In this document: piece by piece, positions 30,370 through 38,358 of the stretch
Position numbering within the stretch: the first letter of the stretch is position 1
Layout: each line of letters begins with the position of its first letter
Origin: Acidocella facilis ATCC 35904
GTDB taxonomy: Bacteria; Pseudomonadota; Alphaproteobacteria; Acetobacterales; Acetobacteraceae
Assembly (NCBI RefSeq): GCF_000687875.1
Contig: NZ_JHYG01000001.1
Coordinates: 1-64,000, forward strand
Direction: 5' to 3'
DNA length: 64,000 nucleotides
Position numbers and translations under genes: made by a program
Notes under the pieces: generated by a model
Databases searched by the model: none
Seen by the model: only the letters and a program-made list of their open reading frames with translations
Told to the model about the DNA's origin: nothing

Positions 30370-31808
30370 GGCGGATTGCGTTCATCGGCCTGTTTGCCCT
30401 CTCGGGCTGCATGGTTGGGCCGAATTACCAGAAGCCGAAGCTGGCGGTGCCCGCCGGCTACAAGACCGCGCCGGGCTGGGTGCAGGCGCAGCCGGCGGAT
30501 GGCGCGCCAAAGGGCCAATGGTGGCGGAATTTCCAGGACCCGACGCTGGATCAGCTCGAAGCCCAGGTGGCGGTGAACAACGCCGCGCTGGCGGCGGATT
30601 TCTACGCCTACCAGCAGGCGGTGGCGCTGGCGCAGGAAGCGCGCGGCAGCCTGTTCCCGACGCTAGCACTCACCGGCAGCGCCACGCGCAGCGGGCAGGG
30701 GGGCAGCTCCGGCGGTGCCGGGCTTTCCAGCGGGCCGAAAACCTCCGGCACCTTCGAGGGCCAGGCGAGCTGGACGCCGGATATCTGGGGCAAAATCCGC
30801 CGCCAGGTGCAGAGCAATGTCGCCGCCGCGCAGGTGAGCGCGGCCGACCTCGCCAATGCCACGCTGAGCGCCCAGGCCAGCCTGGCGCAGGATTACGTGT
30901 ATCTGCGCACGGCGGATGCGAATATCGCGCTGCTGAACCAGACCATCGCCGCCTACCAGGATAGTCTGCGGATCACCCAGAACAAATATAATGCCGGTAC
31001 CGTCTCGCAAGCCGACGTGTTGACGGCGCAAACGGAGTTAGAAGGCGCGCAATCCAGCCTGATCTCCGAGCAGGCGACGCGGGCGCAATATGAGCACGCC
31101 ATCGCGCTGCTGACCGGGCATGCGCCGGCGGATCTCTCCATCCCGGACGGGAAGCAGATCGCCAGCGTGCCGGTGGCGCCTCCGCAGGTGCCGAGCACGC
31201 TGCTGCAGCGCCGGCCCGACATCGCCGCCGCCGAGCGCGCCATGGCCGAGCAGAATGCCAATATCGGCGTCGCGGTGGGGGCGTATTATCCGGATCTCAG
31301 CCTCTCGGCGCTGGGCGGGTTTTCGGCGACGCCGATCGGCGCGCTGTTCAGCGCCTCCAACGCGCTGTGGTCGCTGGGCGCCTCGGCGACCGGTGATTTG
31401 TTTGAAGGCGGCGCGCGCGCGCAGGCGGTGGCGGCGGCGAAGGCGGGCTATCTGGAGAGTGTCGAGACCTACCGTCAGACGGTGCTGAGCGCCTTCCAGG
31501 CGGTGGAGACGGATCTCTCCAATCTGCAGATCTATACGGCGCAGGCGCAGGTGCAGGCGCGGGCGGTGGCGGATGCGCAGCGTGCCGCGCAGATCGCGCT
31601 GAATGAGTATCGCGCCGGAACGGTGGATTATACCACGGTGGTCACGGCGCAGGTGACGCTGCTTTCCGACCAGCAGACGGCCCTGTCGATCCAACAGAGC
31701 CGGCTGCTGGCCAGCATCGCGCTATATGCGGATCTGGGCGGCGGGTTCGAGGCCAAGGACCTGCCGAGCGCGGCGACGATTCAGAGCGGGCTGCCATTTG
31801 CGCCGTGA
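30366..31808 (+). CDS. NodT/OprM-type outer-membrane efflux lipoprotein
   Basis: A 480-residue outer membrane factor. The N-terminus has a lipobox, LFALSGC, with Cys16 as the lipidation site, followed by MVGPNYQKPKL, the standard start of mature NodT-family channels. Two repeated outer membrane factor halves follow, with ARGSLFPTLALTG and LLQRRPDIAAAERAMAEQNA. It completes the tripartite pump with the adaptor and two RND proteins. A strong terminator lies 3 bp after the stop. Confidence 0.93.
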   Translation: MRRIAFIGLFALSGCMVGPNYQKPKLAVPAGYKTAPGWVQAQPADGAPKGQWWRNFQDPTLDQLEAQVAVNNAALAADFYAYQQAVALAQEARGSLFPTLALTGSATRSGQGGSSGGAGLSSGPKTSGTFEGQASWTPDIWGKIRRQVQSNVAAAQVSAADLANATLSAQASLAQDYVYLRTADANIALLNQTIAAYQDSLRITQNKYNAGTVSQADVLTAQTELEGAQSSLISEQATRAQYEHAIALLTGHAPADLSIPDGKQIASVPVAPPQVPSTLLQRRPDIAAAERAMAEQNANIGVAVGAYYPDLSLSALGGFSATPIGALFSASNALWSLGASATGDLFEGGARAQAVAAAKAGYLESVETYRQTVLSAFQAVETDLSNLQIYTAQAQVQARAVADAQRAAQIALNEYRAGTVDYTTVVTAQVTLLSDQQTALSIQQSRLLASIALYADLGGGFEAKDLPSAATIQSGLPFAP

Positions 31809-31811
31809 ATA

Positions 31812-31845
31812 AAAACGGGCCGGGAATGATATCCCGGCCCGTTTT
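31812..31845. terminator. Perfect bidirectional terminator after the RND operon
   Basis: AAAACGGGCCGGGA (31812-31825) pairs perfectly with TCCCGGCCCGTTTT (31832-31845) around a 6-base loop. The A run on one side and T run on the other allow function in both directions. It ends the RND operon. Before the island entered, it probably also ended guaA, which would have lain just to the right facing it. Confidence 0.9.
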
Positions 31846-31857
31846 GTTCAGGGCTGA

Positions 31858-31870
31858 ATCATTCCCACTC
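31858..31870 (+). repeat. Left attachment repeat (guaA-derived att core)
   Basis: ATCATTCCCACTC here is identical to 55236-55248 at the 3' end of guaA, in the same orientation. Read on the minus strand it encodes the terminal E-W-E-stop of GuaA; the preceding codon is ATC (Ile), a synonym of the ATT in guaA. It marks the left boundary of the integrated element. Confidence 0.85.
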
Positions 31871-31974
31871 GATTATTAATGGACAAGAATTATCCTTCCA
31901 AATCAATGTAATTATAAAGGCATCCCCTGATAATGCCATGAAAAATACCACGTTGGGCCAAAGCAGCCCTTCTT

Positions 31975-32373
31975 TTAGGTCAGTAGCTGGGCGACCTCGC
32001 CCTGATTGGATAGCAGCGTGACCGCCTTCTTGTCGAAGGACACGAAAGTTTCGCCGCCCAGCCACTTGCCCTCATGCGCCATGATGCCATCGGCGAAGTC
32101 GCCACCCGCTTCCAGCAGCGCAAGCCCGGCCTCCACGGCGGGGCGATTCATGACCACGTTTCCCGCGTCCAAGAGCGCCCGGATGGCTACTGCCACATCC
32201 TCTTTCGGCAACTTGGCTCCCTGCCTCAGCAGCCACACCAACTCGCACAGCGACGGCAGCGACACGGCGATCAGCGTGGCGTCCTGGAGCAACTTGCGCG
32301 CGGTGCGGCATTGTGCGGCGTCGTCTTGCAGGATGGCGCGGGCCAGCACATTGGTGTCGGCGGTGATCTTCAT
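31975..32373 (-). CDS. PIN-domain toxin (VapC-like)
   Basis: A 132-residue PIN-fold ribonuclease, the toxin of a type II toxin-antitoxin pair. Acidic active-site residues expected for PIN domains are visible: Asp6 in ITADTNVLAR, Glu44 in SLCELVWLL, Asp92/Asp95 in GGDFADG and Asp114 in SFDKKAV. The start codon overlaps the stop of the upstream antitoxin gene (ATGA), typical of coupled pairs. The RNA target is unknown. It lies 0.1 kb inside the left end of the island, where it could stabilise the element. Confidence 0.88.
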   Translation of the reverse strand: MKITADTNVLARAILQDDAAQCRTARKLLQDATLIAVSLPSLCELVWLLRQGAKLPKEDVAVAIRALLDAGNVVMNRPAVEAGLALLEAGGDFADGIMAHEGKWLGGETFVSFDKKAVTLLSNQGEVAQLLT

Positions 32374-32636
32374 TCGTCGCCCAGCTCACCCGCCCAACCA
32401 GCGGCGATGATGTCGTTCATCTCCTCGATGCTGAGCGGCTTTTTTAGCTTCACCTTGCCGTCCAGCGCATGGATGAAGCCGTCAATTGTGCCGCTTGGCC
32501 GTGCCGCGCGCACCTTCAACTCGCCGCCCGGCAGCTTTTCAAACTCAACCCTCTCCCCCGGCTTGATGCCGAGGTGCTGTAGCAAGTCCCGCTTCAACGT
32601 GACCTGCCCCTTCACCGTGACTGCTAGCGATGCCAT
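32370..32636 (-). CDS. AbrB/MazE-type antitoxin
   Basis: An 88-residue protein with an N-terminal SpoVT-AbrB swapped-hairpin DNA-binding domain, VTVKGQVTLKRDLLQHLGIK. The C-terminal part (KKPLSIEEMNDIIAAGWAG) is likely to bind and block the PIN toxin. The start is the ATG at 32636 with a GGAGG just upstream. Such antitoxins usually repress their own promoter, which would lie between 32640 and 32970. Confidence 0.85.
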   Translation of the reverse strand: MASLAVTVKGQVTLKRDLLQHLGIKPGERVEFEKLPGGELKVRAARPSGTIDGFIHALDGKVKLKKPLSIEEMNDIIAAGWAGELGDE

Positions 32637-32971
32637 CAAAGCCTCCTTAGCCCTGTCTTCTAATGTAAGGTGTTTTTTCATTACCGTCAAGGTGAGGCAT
32701 CTCAGCAAGCCGGTAAACGTTCGGATACCTATTCGAGATTCGCCCTAGATCGGCCGCATTCCGGTGCAAGTTGGATAGCCTGAGCAACCCCAAAACTGCC
32801 TTGCTGTACGGGAGCCGCGTCGGGCGATCCTTCGCATCATGGGCTCCCAAATCGTGGACAACTGACAGCATTTGTTCGTAGTAGTCTCTTTACCGCATAG
32901 CGTCCCGTGTACGGATTTTGGCGGCCGTGATTAGCGCGATACTCTATTGTTTTATTTTCGCGGCTGCTGCG
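32637..32971. other. Intergenic region between antitoxin and HEPN gene
   Basis: This 335-bp stretch holds no gene I can support. A 74-codon minus-strand frame at 32647-32871 has no recognisable domain or clear ribosome binding site. The part nearest the antitoxin probably carries the toxin-antitoxin promoter. Confidence 0.4.
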
Positions 32972-33763
32972 TTACCGTACGCAGCCGAGAAGCATCATCA
33001 CGATCCGATATGCTGGTTCGTAGCAGGACAACACCTTAGGGTCGGGGTCTACCTCGCCATGCAGCAGTGCGTTGCGCATGGCATAGATCGTTTCGATCAA
33101 TCCCGACAATAGTTCTTCAGGCGAACACTGAAACTCCATCGCCCCGACCTGTAGGCGATCTGCACCGCCGCGCAGGAGATTGCGCATCGGGCGCGGGTTG
33201 CAGCCGTCATAGACCTGTCGCAGCGTGGTTTGCTGGGCGTCCGATAGGTTCGCAGTAAAGTTGGCATGACCATAGACCGCGTTCGGCTCATACTGCGCTT
33301 GCACGTGCTCGAATTTTACGTTCCCGCTACGAATCGACGTTACGGTGATGTGGATATTGCCACCTGCAATCTTCTTGGCTTTGTATTCATGCCCGTTGCG
33401 CTCGAGTCGTTCGCGGTTGAATTGCTTGGGTGCGATGCAAACACTTCGAAGCGAGATTTGCTCGTTCACGCCCTTCCGCGTCACCTCGAAATGGATGTCG
33501 TCCAGACGGATTTGCAGGTCCGAGATCGCCAGTTTCAGCGCCTGTGCTTCTGCGGTGTCGTTGTCGTTGCGCAGCAGGGCGAGGATACCCCGGCGAACCG
33601 AGTTTGGCTGGCCCTTGACCCAATCCAGCATCGCCCGTTCCTGCGTCTGCGCTGAGGCATGACGGAACCACGCATTAAACGCAGCCCAGGCTTTGACGAA
33701 GGGGCCGATATAGTCGATTTCGGCGCGGTTCATCCAGTCCGCAGCGTGGGGAGGCAGGGCCAT
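32972..33763 (-). CDS. HEPN-motif protein coupled to a restriction-modification operon
   Basis: A 263-residue protein, third gene of the operon after the methyltransferase and hsdS genes. Near the C-terminus, IYAMRNALLHGEV gives an R-x4-H motif at Arg230 and His235, the active-site signature of HEPN ribonucleases. The N-terminus (YIGPFVKAWAAFNAWFRHA) has the helical pattern often seen at the start of HEPN proteins in defence loci. The middle has a beta-rich section of unknown fold. Its ATG overlaps the hsdS stop (TGATG), so the two are made together. I infer an RNase effector or partner; a structural, non-catalytic role is possible. Confidence 0.65.
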   Translation of the reverse strand: MALPPHAADWMNRAEIDYIGPFVKAWAAFNAWFRHASAQTQERAMLDWVKGQPNSVRRGILALLRNDNDTAEAQALKLAISDLQIRLDDIHFEVTRKGVNEQISLRSVCIAPKQFNRERLERNGHEYKAKKIAGGNIHITVTSIRSGNVKFEHVQAQYEPNAVYGHANFTANLSDAQQTTLRQVYDGCNPRPMRNLLRGGADRLQVGAMEFQCSPEELLSGLIETIYAMRNALLHGEVDPDPKVLSCYEPAYRIVMMLLGCVR

Positions 33764-35106
33764 CAGATCGCCCCCTCTGCCTGGTCAAGGTAGGCCATGG
33801 CGGCGGGTTCGCCGTCTTCAATCGCAATCTCGACTGCGCGTTTCGCCGCATCCAACAGATCATTGGCGCGGCGTTCTTCATCGAACGCGGACAAGATCGC
33901 CGCCCTGACCGACTGCTGCACTGCATCCGGCGCATCCCAAATCATGATCCGGGCAATGTCGCTCGGATAGAGCTCGACCTGGCCCGATGACCCCTTGATA
34001 TGCCGTTCGATCTGCCACTGCCCCAAGGGGCTGTTGAGGAAAACTGCCAGATAGACAGGATCAACGTGATCCGTTCGAAGCACTGTGACATGGTTATCAG
34101 GCAAGGCCCGCTGGCCGTGGAGGTACGGGGCCGTTCGGCCAATCGTTCCTTCACCGGTTCCGTTCACGAGCACGTCGCCCGTTTCGATCACAATGCCAGC
34201 GCCAGGTTCGGCGGCAGTTCGATTATCCACAAGGATCACGCGATTGGTTCGAACGTGCTTCGAGTTGATGACCGGCAGCCCTTCATCGGCATATTTTGGC
34301 TGTCGGCCCCGCGTATTAGCTGAGAGTAACGAACCCAGCCCACAGGCAGAGCCTGTTGCCAGAAGCCGCGCTTCAACCTCTGCGAATAGCGGACGGAAGA
34401 ATTGAGCATCAATCCGCTCTGCGGTTAAGGCGCTGCTGGCGCTAGCCGTGAACGAAAGTGGCTGCGGAGGTGTCCAGCCTCGCAATCCAAGATGGTTAAG
34501 AAGCTCGCCTTCGGCTCTTTCTTGCGATGACTGGCTCGCTTTATATTCAATAGCTTGCCGATCATAAATCCTCGAGATGCGTGACTGCAAACTCGTCGAC
34601 AATTTCGGCACAAGAATGCGATCAACATCGTTCGGATACAGATGAAGCTGCCCAGTCGCGCCCGTGATATATCGCTCGATCTGTGCTTGACCATAACTAG
34701 AGGCCAAGAACGCTGACAGACACGCTGGTGAAAAACCTTTAATCCTGACGACCGTTACCTCGGAAACTGTGGCGAAATCGCCGTCGCTTCGAAACAGTTG
34801 GACTTTTCCGATCGACCCTTGCCCAATCGACGAAATCAGAATGTCATTTTTCTTAACAAAGAACGCCTCTGCCCGATCCGAGCTGCGCAACAAAAGGTCG
34901 GGCTGGAAACTGTTTGAAATATCGCCAGAGCGGATGACCGGAAAGTCACCTTCCTCGGAGTAGCCAATATTCCTCCCTTTGAGAGGACGTACTGTTAAAT
35001 CAGAAACATGGAGGTGGGGTAATTCCTCTATTCGACGAATTGCCTCTAATGCCGCGCGATTTTGGAATTGCGCGTCAAGCCGGAGCTTCGGATTATCTTT
35101 TGGCAA
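33763..35106 (-). CDS. Type I-like restriction specificity subunit (HsdS-like)
   Basis: A 447-residue protein with two target-recognition domains, about residues 15-190 and 235-430. Both have the family pattern: GDFPVIRSGDIS with NDILISSIGQGSIGKVQLF in the first half, and EGLPVINSKHV with GDVLVNGTGEGTIGRTA in the second. Each domain would read one half of a split target site, separated by helical spacers. The start is uncertain: a TTG at 35106 gives MPKDNPKLRLDAQ, and the frame stays open upstream to the methyltransferase stop. It sits 47 bp after the methyltransferase gene and overlaps the HEPN gene by one base. Confidence 0.85.
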   Translation of the reverse strand: MPKDNPKLRLDAQFQNRAALEAIRRIEELPHLHVSDLTVRPLKGRNIGYSEEGDFPVIRSGDISNSFQPDLLLRSSDRAEAFFVKKNDILISSIGQGSIGKVQLFRSDGDFATVSEVTVVRIKGFSPACLSAFLASSYGQAQIERYITGATGQLHLYPNDVDRILVPKLSTSLQSRISRIYDRQAIEYKASQSSQERAEGELLNHLGLRGWTPPQPLSFTASASSALTAERIDAQFFRPLFAEVEARLLATGSACGLGSLLSANTRGRQPKYADEGLPVINSKHVRTNRVILVDNRTAAEPGAGIVIETGDVLVNGTGEGTIGRTAPYLHGQRALPDNHVTVLRTDHVDPVYLAVFLNSPLGQWQIERHIKGSSGQVELYPSDIARIMIWDAPDAVQQSVRAAILSAFDEERRANDLLDAAKRAVEIAIEDGEPAAMAYLDQAEGAI

Positions 35107-35153
35107 TTCACTCGATGAGATTATCGAGATTTCAAGCCCCTTCGACAGATCGC

Positions 35154-37181
35154 TTAGGCGACCTTGATCGAAGGGGCGACCCGAAAAAAACTTAGACTCT
35201 CCTTGAAGGCAAACTCCTCGAAGGCTTCCGCGACCCCATCCTGAGTCAGGCCATCGTGATTGAACAGGTCGTGCGCCACGACGAAATGGCCGTGCGTGTC
35301 ACGCAAGAAAGAGCCGTCCGCGTTTTTGCGATAGACTTTGCGGCCCGAGTTATCAACGCTTTCCACCTGCTGCGTCGCAAAGAAGATTTCGTAATCCTTC
35401 ACCTTCGGGCAAAGCGGCCCCGCGCTGGCGTCATCATTCCATTTCTGGACGAAAAGAACGCTGGTTTTTGTATTCGTGTGCGGCTTGAAGCTATTGGGGT
35501 GGAGGCCGACGACAGCTAGGACGCGACAACGATCCATGACGAATTTGCGAACTCGCTGGTCGGTCAAGTTGTTGAATCGTCCCTGCGGCAAGACAACGGC
35601 CATCCGGCCGCCAGGTTTGAGGAAGTCCAAATTGCGTTCGATGAAAAGCAGGTCTCGGGCTACTGCCTTTTCCAGCTTTCCAGTTTTTTCGTTGTGGGCG
35701 ACATCATAAGGTGACAGCATGTCCGACTGCTTGATATCCCCCGCGAAGGGCGGGTTGGCCATGAGCACGTCAAAGCGGAAGCTGCGATAATCGGAATGGC
35801 GCGGGTTTTCGCGTAGTTTACGCAGCCGACTCCAGCCGCCGCCATAGGTATCTCGCCAGTCTTCTTGTTTAACTGTCTCGTCCCACTTCGTCCAGTCGAG
35901 CGTGTTCAGGTGCAGGACGTTGGTTTCTCCGTCACCCGCGATCAGGTTTAGGCAACGCGAGACGCGGACGCTCTTTTCATCGAAGTCGATGGCGAATACA
36001 TTGTCGCGCACATAGTCGATGCAACGGGGCGGCTTGGACTCCATTGTGAAGAGATGGCTTTCCTCGCGGCCCATAGCCCGCATGATCTGTCGCCAGACGT
36101 GAAACATGCTATGTACGGTGAACCCTGCCGAGCCGCAAGCGGTGTCGATTACCGTCTCGCCCTCTTTCGGGTTCATCATCCTTACACACATGTCGATCAC
36201 CCAGCGGGGGGTGAAGTACTGGCCCTTCTCGCCCTTCGACGATTTGGAGACCAAGTATTCAAATGCGTCGTCGATCACGTCGAGGTTAGAGTTGAAAAGC
36301 TTCCATTCTTCCAACGATCCAACGCAGACTTGAAGATGGTCTGCCGATAGGCGGATGCGTTCATCGTCAAGGAAGACGCCCGGCCATTTCCGCTTGGCCT
36401 CGTCGAACAGGTTCTGGATTGCCACCTTCAGTTGCGCTGCCGTGTTCTGGTTGCGGAATCGTAGGGCGTTGCCCAGTCGATGCGAGTTCATCTCGTCATA
36501 GAGCTTGGTGAAGATCAGTTTGAAGACTTCTTCGAAGACATCAACCCCGGCATTGGCCAGCACCTCGTCTTCCATGTCCTCGATCAAATCGCGCAGGGAG
36601 CGGGCAAATTTACCCTCCTTTACCCGCTCTTCTTCAAGGGCGATCAGGGTGTCGATGGTCCACGGCTGATCAACAACCTGTTCGATGGTCTGATCTGCGC
36701 GGGGCAGTTCATGGATCGGCATGAAGTAGTTGGGGTTCTTGCGGTGCCAGACCTCGGCCAGAATGCCGTCGCTCCACACCGCGAGGGGTGCGCCGGTCGC
36801 GTGGGCATAGGAACGGAGCTGTTCCTTGCCGTCCTTATACTTAGCCTGCTTCACCTCGACGATGATGTAGGGGACAGTCGGGCGGTCGGCGTCGAACACG
36901 ACGATGTCGGCGCGCTTGGAACTGTCGCGCCCGAAGGTAATCGGGTATTCGATGGCGATACGCGGCCGGGCATAACCGAGCTTATCGATCAGCCGCGCCA
37001 GCCAAAGCTGACGGGTACGCTCCTCGGGCTTGAGTTGCACTTCCTTGTCTCGGACGAGGCAAGTCACGTAAGGCACCTGCTTACCCCGGCTCTCGCGTAG
37101 GACCACGCGGGCATCGAGCGCTCGCACCTCTTCTTCTGAGAAGAGCGCGAATTCGCTGAATTCTGCTGCAATTTTTTTCAT
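35154..37181 (-). CDS. HsdR_N nuclease domain fused to N6-adenine DNA methyltransferase
   Basis: A 675-residue fusion. Residues about 40-150 form a HsdR_N-type PD-(D/E)xK domain: Asp92 in SKRADIVVFD and Glu109-x-Lys111 in YIIVEVKQAKY. Residues about 290-660 are an HsdM-type methyltransferase with GEKGQYFTPRWVID, the AdoMet motif DTACGSAGF (346-354) and the catalytic motif NPPF (476-479). No SF2 motor (HsdR helicase) is fused or encoded nearby. The layout, nuclease plus methylase in one chain with a separate specificity subunit, resembles BcgI-like Type IIB enzymes more than classical Type I. The gene leads a minus-strand operon with hsdS and the HEPN gene. Confidence 0.88.
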   Translation of the reverse strand: MKKIAAEFSEFALFSEEEVRALDARVVLRESRGKQVPYVTCLVRDKEVQLKPEERTRQLWLARLIDKLGYARPRIAIEYPITFGRDSSKRADIVVFDADRPTVPYIIVEVKQAKYKDGKEQLRSYAHATGAPLAVWSDGILAEVWHRKNPNYFMPIHELPRADQTIEQVVDQPWTIDTLIALEEERVKEGKFARSLRDLIEDMEDEVLANAGVDVFEEVFKLIFTKLYDEMNSHRLGNALRFRNQNTAAQLKVAIQNLFDEAKRKWPGVFLDDERIRLSADHLQVCVGSLEEWKLFNSNLDVIDDAFEYLVSKSSKGEKGQYFTPRWVIDMCVRMMNPKEGETVIDTACGSAGFTVHSMFHVWRQIMRAMGREESHLFTMESKPPRCIDYVRDNVFAIDFDEKSVRVSRCLNLIAGDGETNVLHLNTLDWTKWDETVKQEDWRDTYGGGWSRLRKLRENPRHSDYRSFRFDVLMANPPFAGDIKQSDMLSPYDVAHNEKTGKLEKAVARDLLFIERNLDFLKPGGRMAVVLPQGRFNNLTDQRVRKFVMDRCRVLAVVGLHPNSFKPHTNTKTSVLFVQKWNDDASAGPLCPKVKDYEIFFATQQVESVDNSGRKVYRKNADGSFLRDTHGHFVVAHDLFNHDGLTQDGVAEAFEEFAFKESLSFFRVAPSIKVA

Positions 37182-37325
37182 TCTATACTCGCAATATTAG
37201 TTTAGGCCGTCAACCTCGTCCTGCCCCTTTAACCACCGGTCCATAATCTGAAGCGGCGACAATTATTGAAGCGAGACCAAGTTCTGGATTTCAAAGGGAC
37301 ACCACTTTGTCCGCGCAGGCTCTCG

Positions 37326-37913
37326 TCAATGTGGTGACAACGGCTTGTCCTTTGGCTTAATAATACCCACGTGCTTGTAAAGCGTAGTGCGAGAAACACC
37401 GTAGCGCCGTGCCACGTCGGCTACCTGAATATCCGGATCACACAGCAGTGCCTTGATTTCTCGCACCTGCTTCTCCCCCAGTTTGGGTTTGCGCCCGCCA
37501 GAGCGCCCTCTGGCGCGGGCTGCAGCCAATCCAGCATGCGTCCGCTCTCGAATGAGGCTGCGCTCGAACTCAGCCAGGGCAGCGAAGACATGGAAGACAA
37601 GCTTGCCGGCTGCACTATCTGTCTCAATCTTTTCACTCAAGCTTTCGAAGCTGATGCCAGATCGCTCAAGATCAGCCACGATCTGCACTAGATCGGGCAG
37701 GCTTCGGCCAAGGCGATCCAAACGCCAAACCACCAGCGTGTCGCCGCTGCGTAGGGCTTTACGGCATTGCTCAAGTTCAGGACGCGCTGCGCTTTTGCCA
37801 CTAGCCGCCTCTTCATAAATGACGCTACATCCCGCATGAGCGAGTGCATCGCGCTGGAGATCCAGCTGCTGGTCCTCCGTAGAGACCCGCGCATATCCAA
37901 TACGCTGATTCAT
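37326..37913 (-). CDS. Serine recombinase (resolvase/invertase family)
   Basis: A 195-residue small serine recombinase. The catalytic serine is in RIGYARVSTEDQ near residue 11; RLDRLGRSLPDL and the arginine-rich EFERSLIRERTHAGL are present. The C-terminal helix-turn-helix is VADVARRYGVSRTTLYKHV. Such proteins resolve plasmid dimers or transposon cointegrates at a res site. The ATG at 37913 is preferred; one at 37919 is also in frame. No Tn3-type transposase is present, so it is either a plasmid multimer-resolution gene or a transposon remnant. Confidence 0.92.
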   Translation of the reverse strand: MNQRIGYARVSTEDQQLDLQRDALAHAGCSVIYEEAASGKSAARPELEQCRKALRSGDTLVVWRLDRLGRSLPDLVQIVADLERSGISFESLSEKIETDSAAGKLVFHVFAALAEFERSLIRERTHAGLAAARARGRSGGRKPKLGEKQVREIKALLCDPDIQVADVARRYGVSRTTLYKHVGIIKPKDKPLSPH

Positions 37914-37995
37914 AAACATAACCGTGACATTGAAAACTTGACGAGAATGTTAACGTAGGAAATGCCGTTCCGCTAGCCCCGAACGCCCGTTTTCG

Positions 37996-38029
37996 CAGTG
38001 TCCAGAAAATGACCGTTTTATGGACACTG
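37996..38029. promoter_or_regulatory. Dyad upstream of the resolvase gene, possible res subsite
   Basis: CAGTGTCCA (37996-38004) and TGGACACTG (38021-38029) are perfect inverted 9-mers, extended inwards by AAAA and TTTT after one mismatch. The dyad lies 83 bp upstream of the resolvase start, in the gap to the divergent gene at 38083. This is where res subsites or a recombinase operator would be. Confidence 0.5.
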
Positions 38030-38082
38030 GACCAAGTGGCTCAGCGCCGGTACCGTGCTCTAGGAGAAGGGAGTAGCAGCAA

Positions 38083-38322
38083 ATGAAGACTTTGCAGGCG
38101 TACGGTTTGCATGACCCCAACGAGGCGCTTTGGCGCGATCTCTTGCACGCGGTCCAGCATGACGATGGAGCCGCCGCCAAGGAACACCTACAAGCCGGAT
38201 TCCCGATCTACTACGCCAAGGATGACACCCCGCCGGGCTTGCTGATCAAAGAGCATCCGAACGGAAGGCGCGAACTGGTGCGGTTTGACAGGGCCGGAGA
38301 TGAAGTCATCCGGGTGCTATGA
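38083..38322 (+). CDS. Unknown 79-residue protein, copy 1 of a tandem pair
   Basis: I do not recognise this family. The protein is soluble and charged with no signal peptide. Its core is EALWRDLLHAVQHDDG, then HLQAGFPIYYAKDD and TPPGLLIKEHPNGRRELVRF, ending GDEVIRVL. A good ribosome binding site (AGGAGAAGGGAG) precedes the ATG. A near-identical copy starts 276 bp downstream. The helical N-terminal half and short beta-like C-terminal half suggest a small regulatory or binding protein. It lies between the resolvase and the relaxase on the opposite strand. Confidence 0.7.
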   Translation: MKTLQAYGLHDPNEALWRDLLHAVQHDDGAAAKEHLQAGFPIYYAKDDTPPGLLIKEHPNGRRELVRFDRAGDEVIRVL

Positions 38323-38358
38323 GCGGCCCCCAGTTTTTGGGAAGGAGGAAGGCACCAA

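Noticed and set aside
31859..32065. 68-codon minus-strand frame at the left island end, ending in IIEWE
   Set aside because: Its tail is only the guaA-derived att core. The upstream part overlaps the PIN toxin gene in another frame and has no recognisable domain.
32918..33112. 64-codon plus-strand frame near the HEPN gene end
   Set aside because: It overlaps the HEPN gene antisense, lacks a ribosome binding site and shows no domain.
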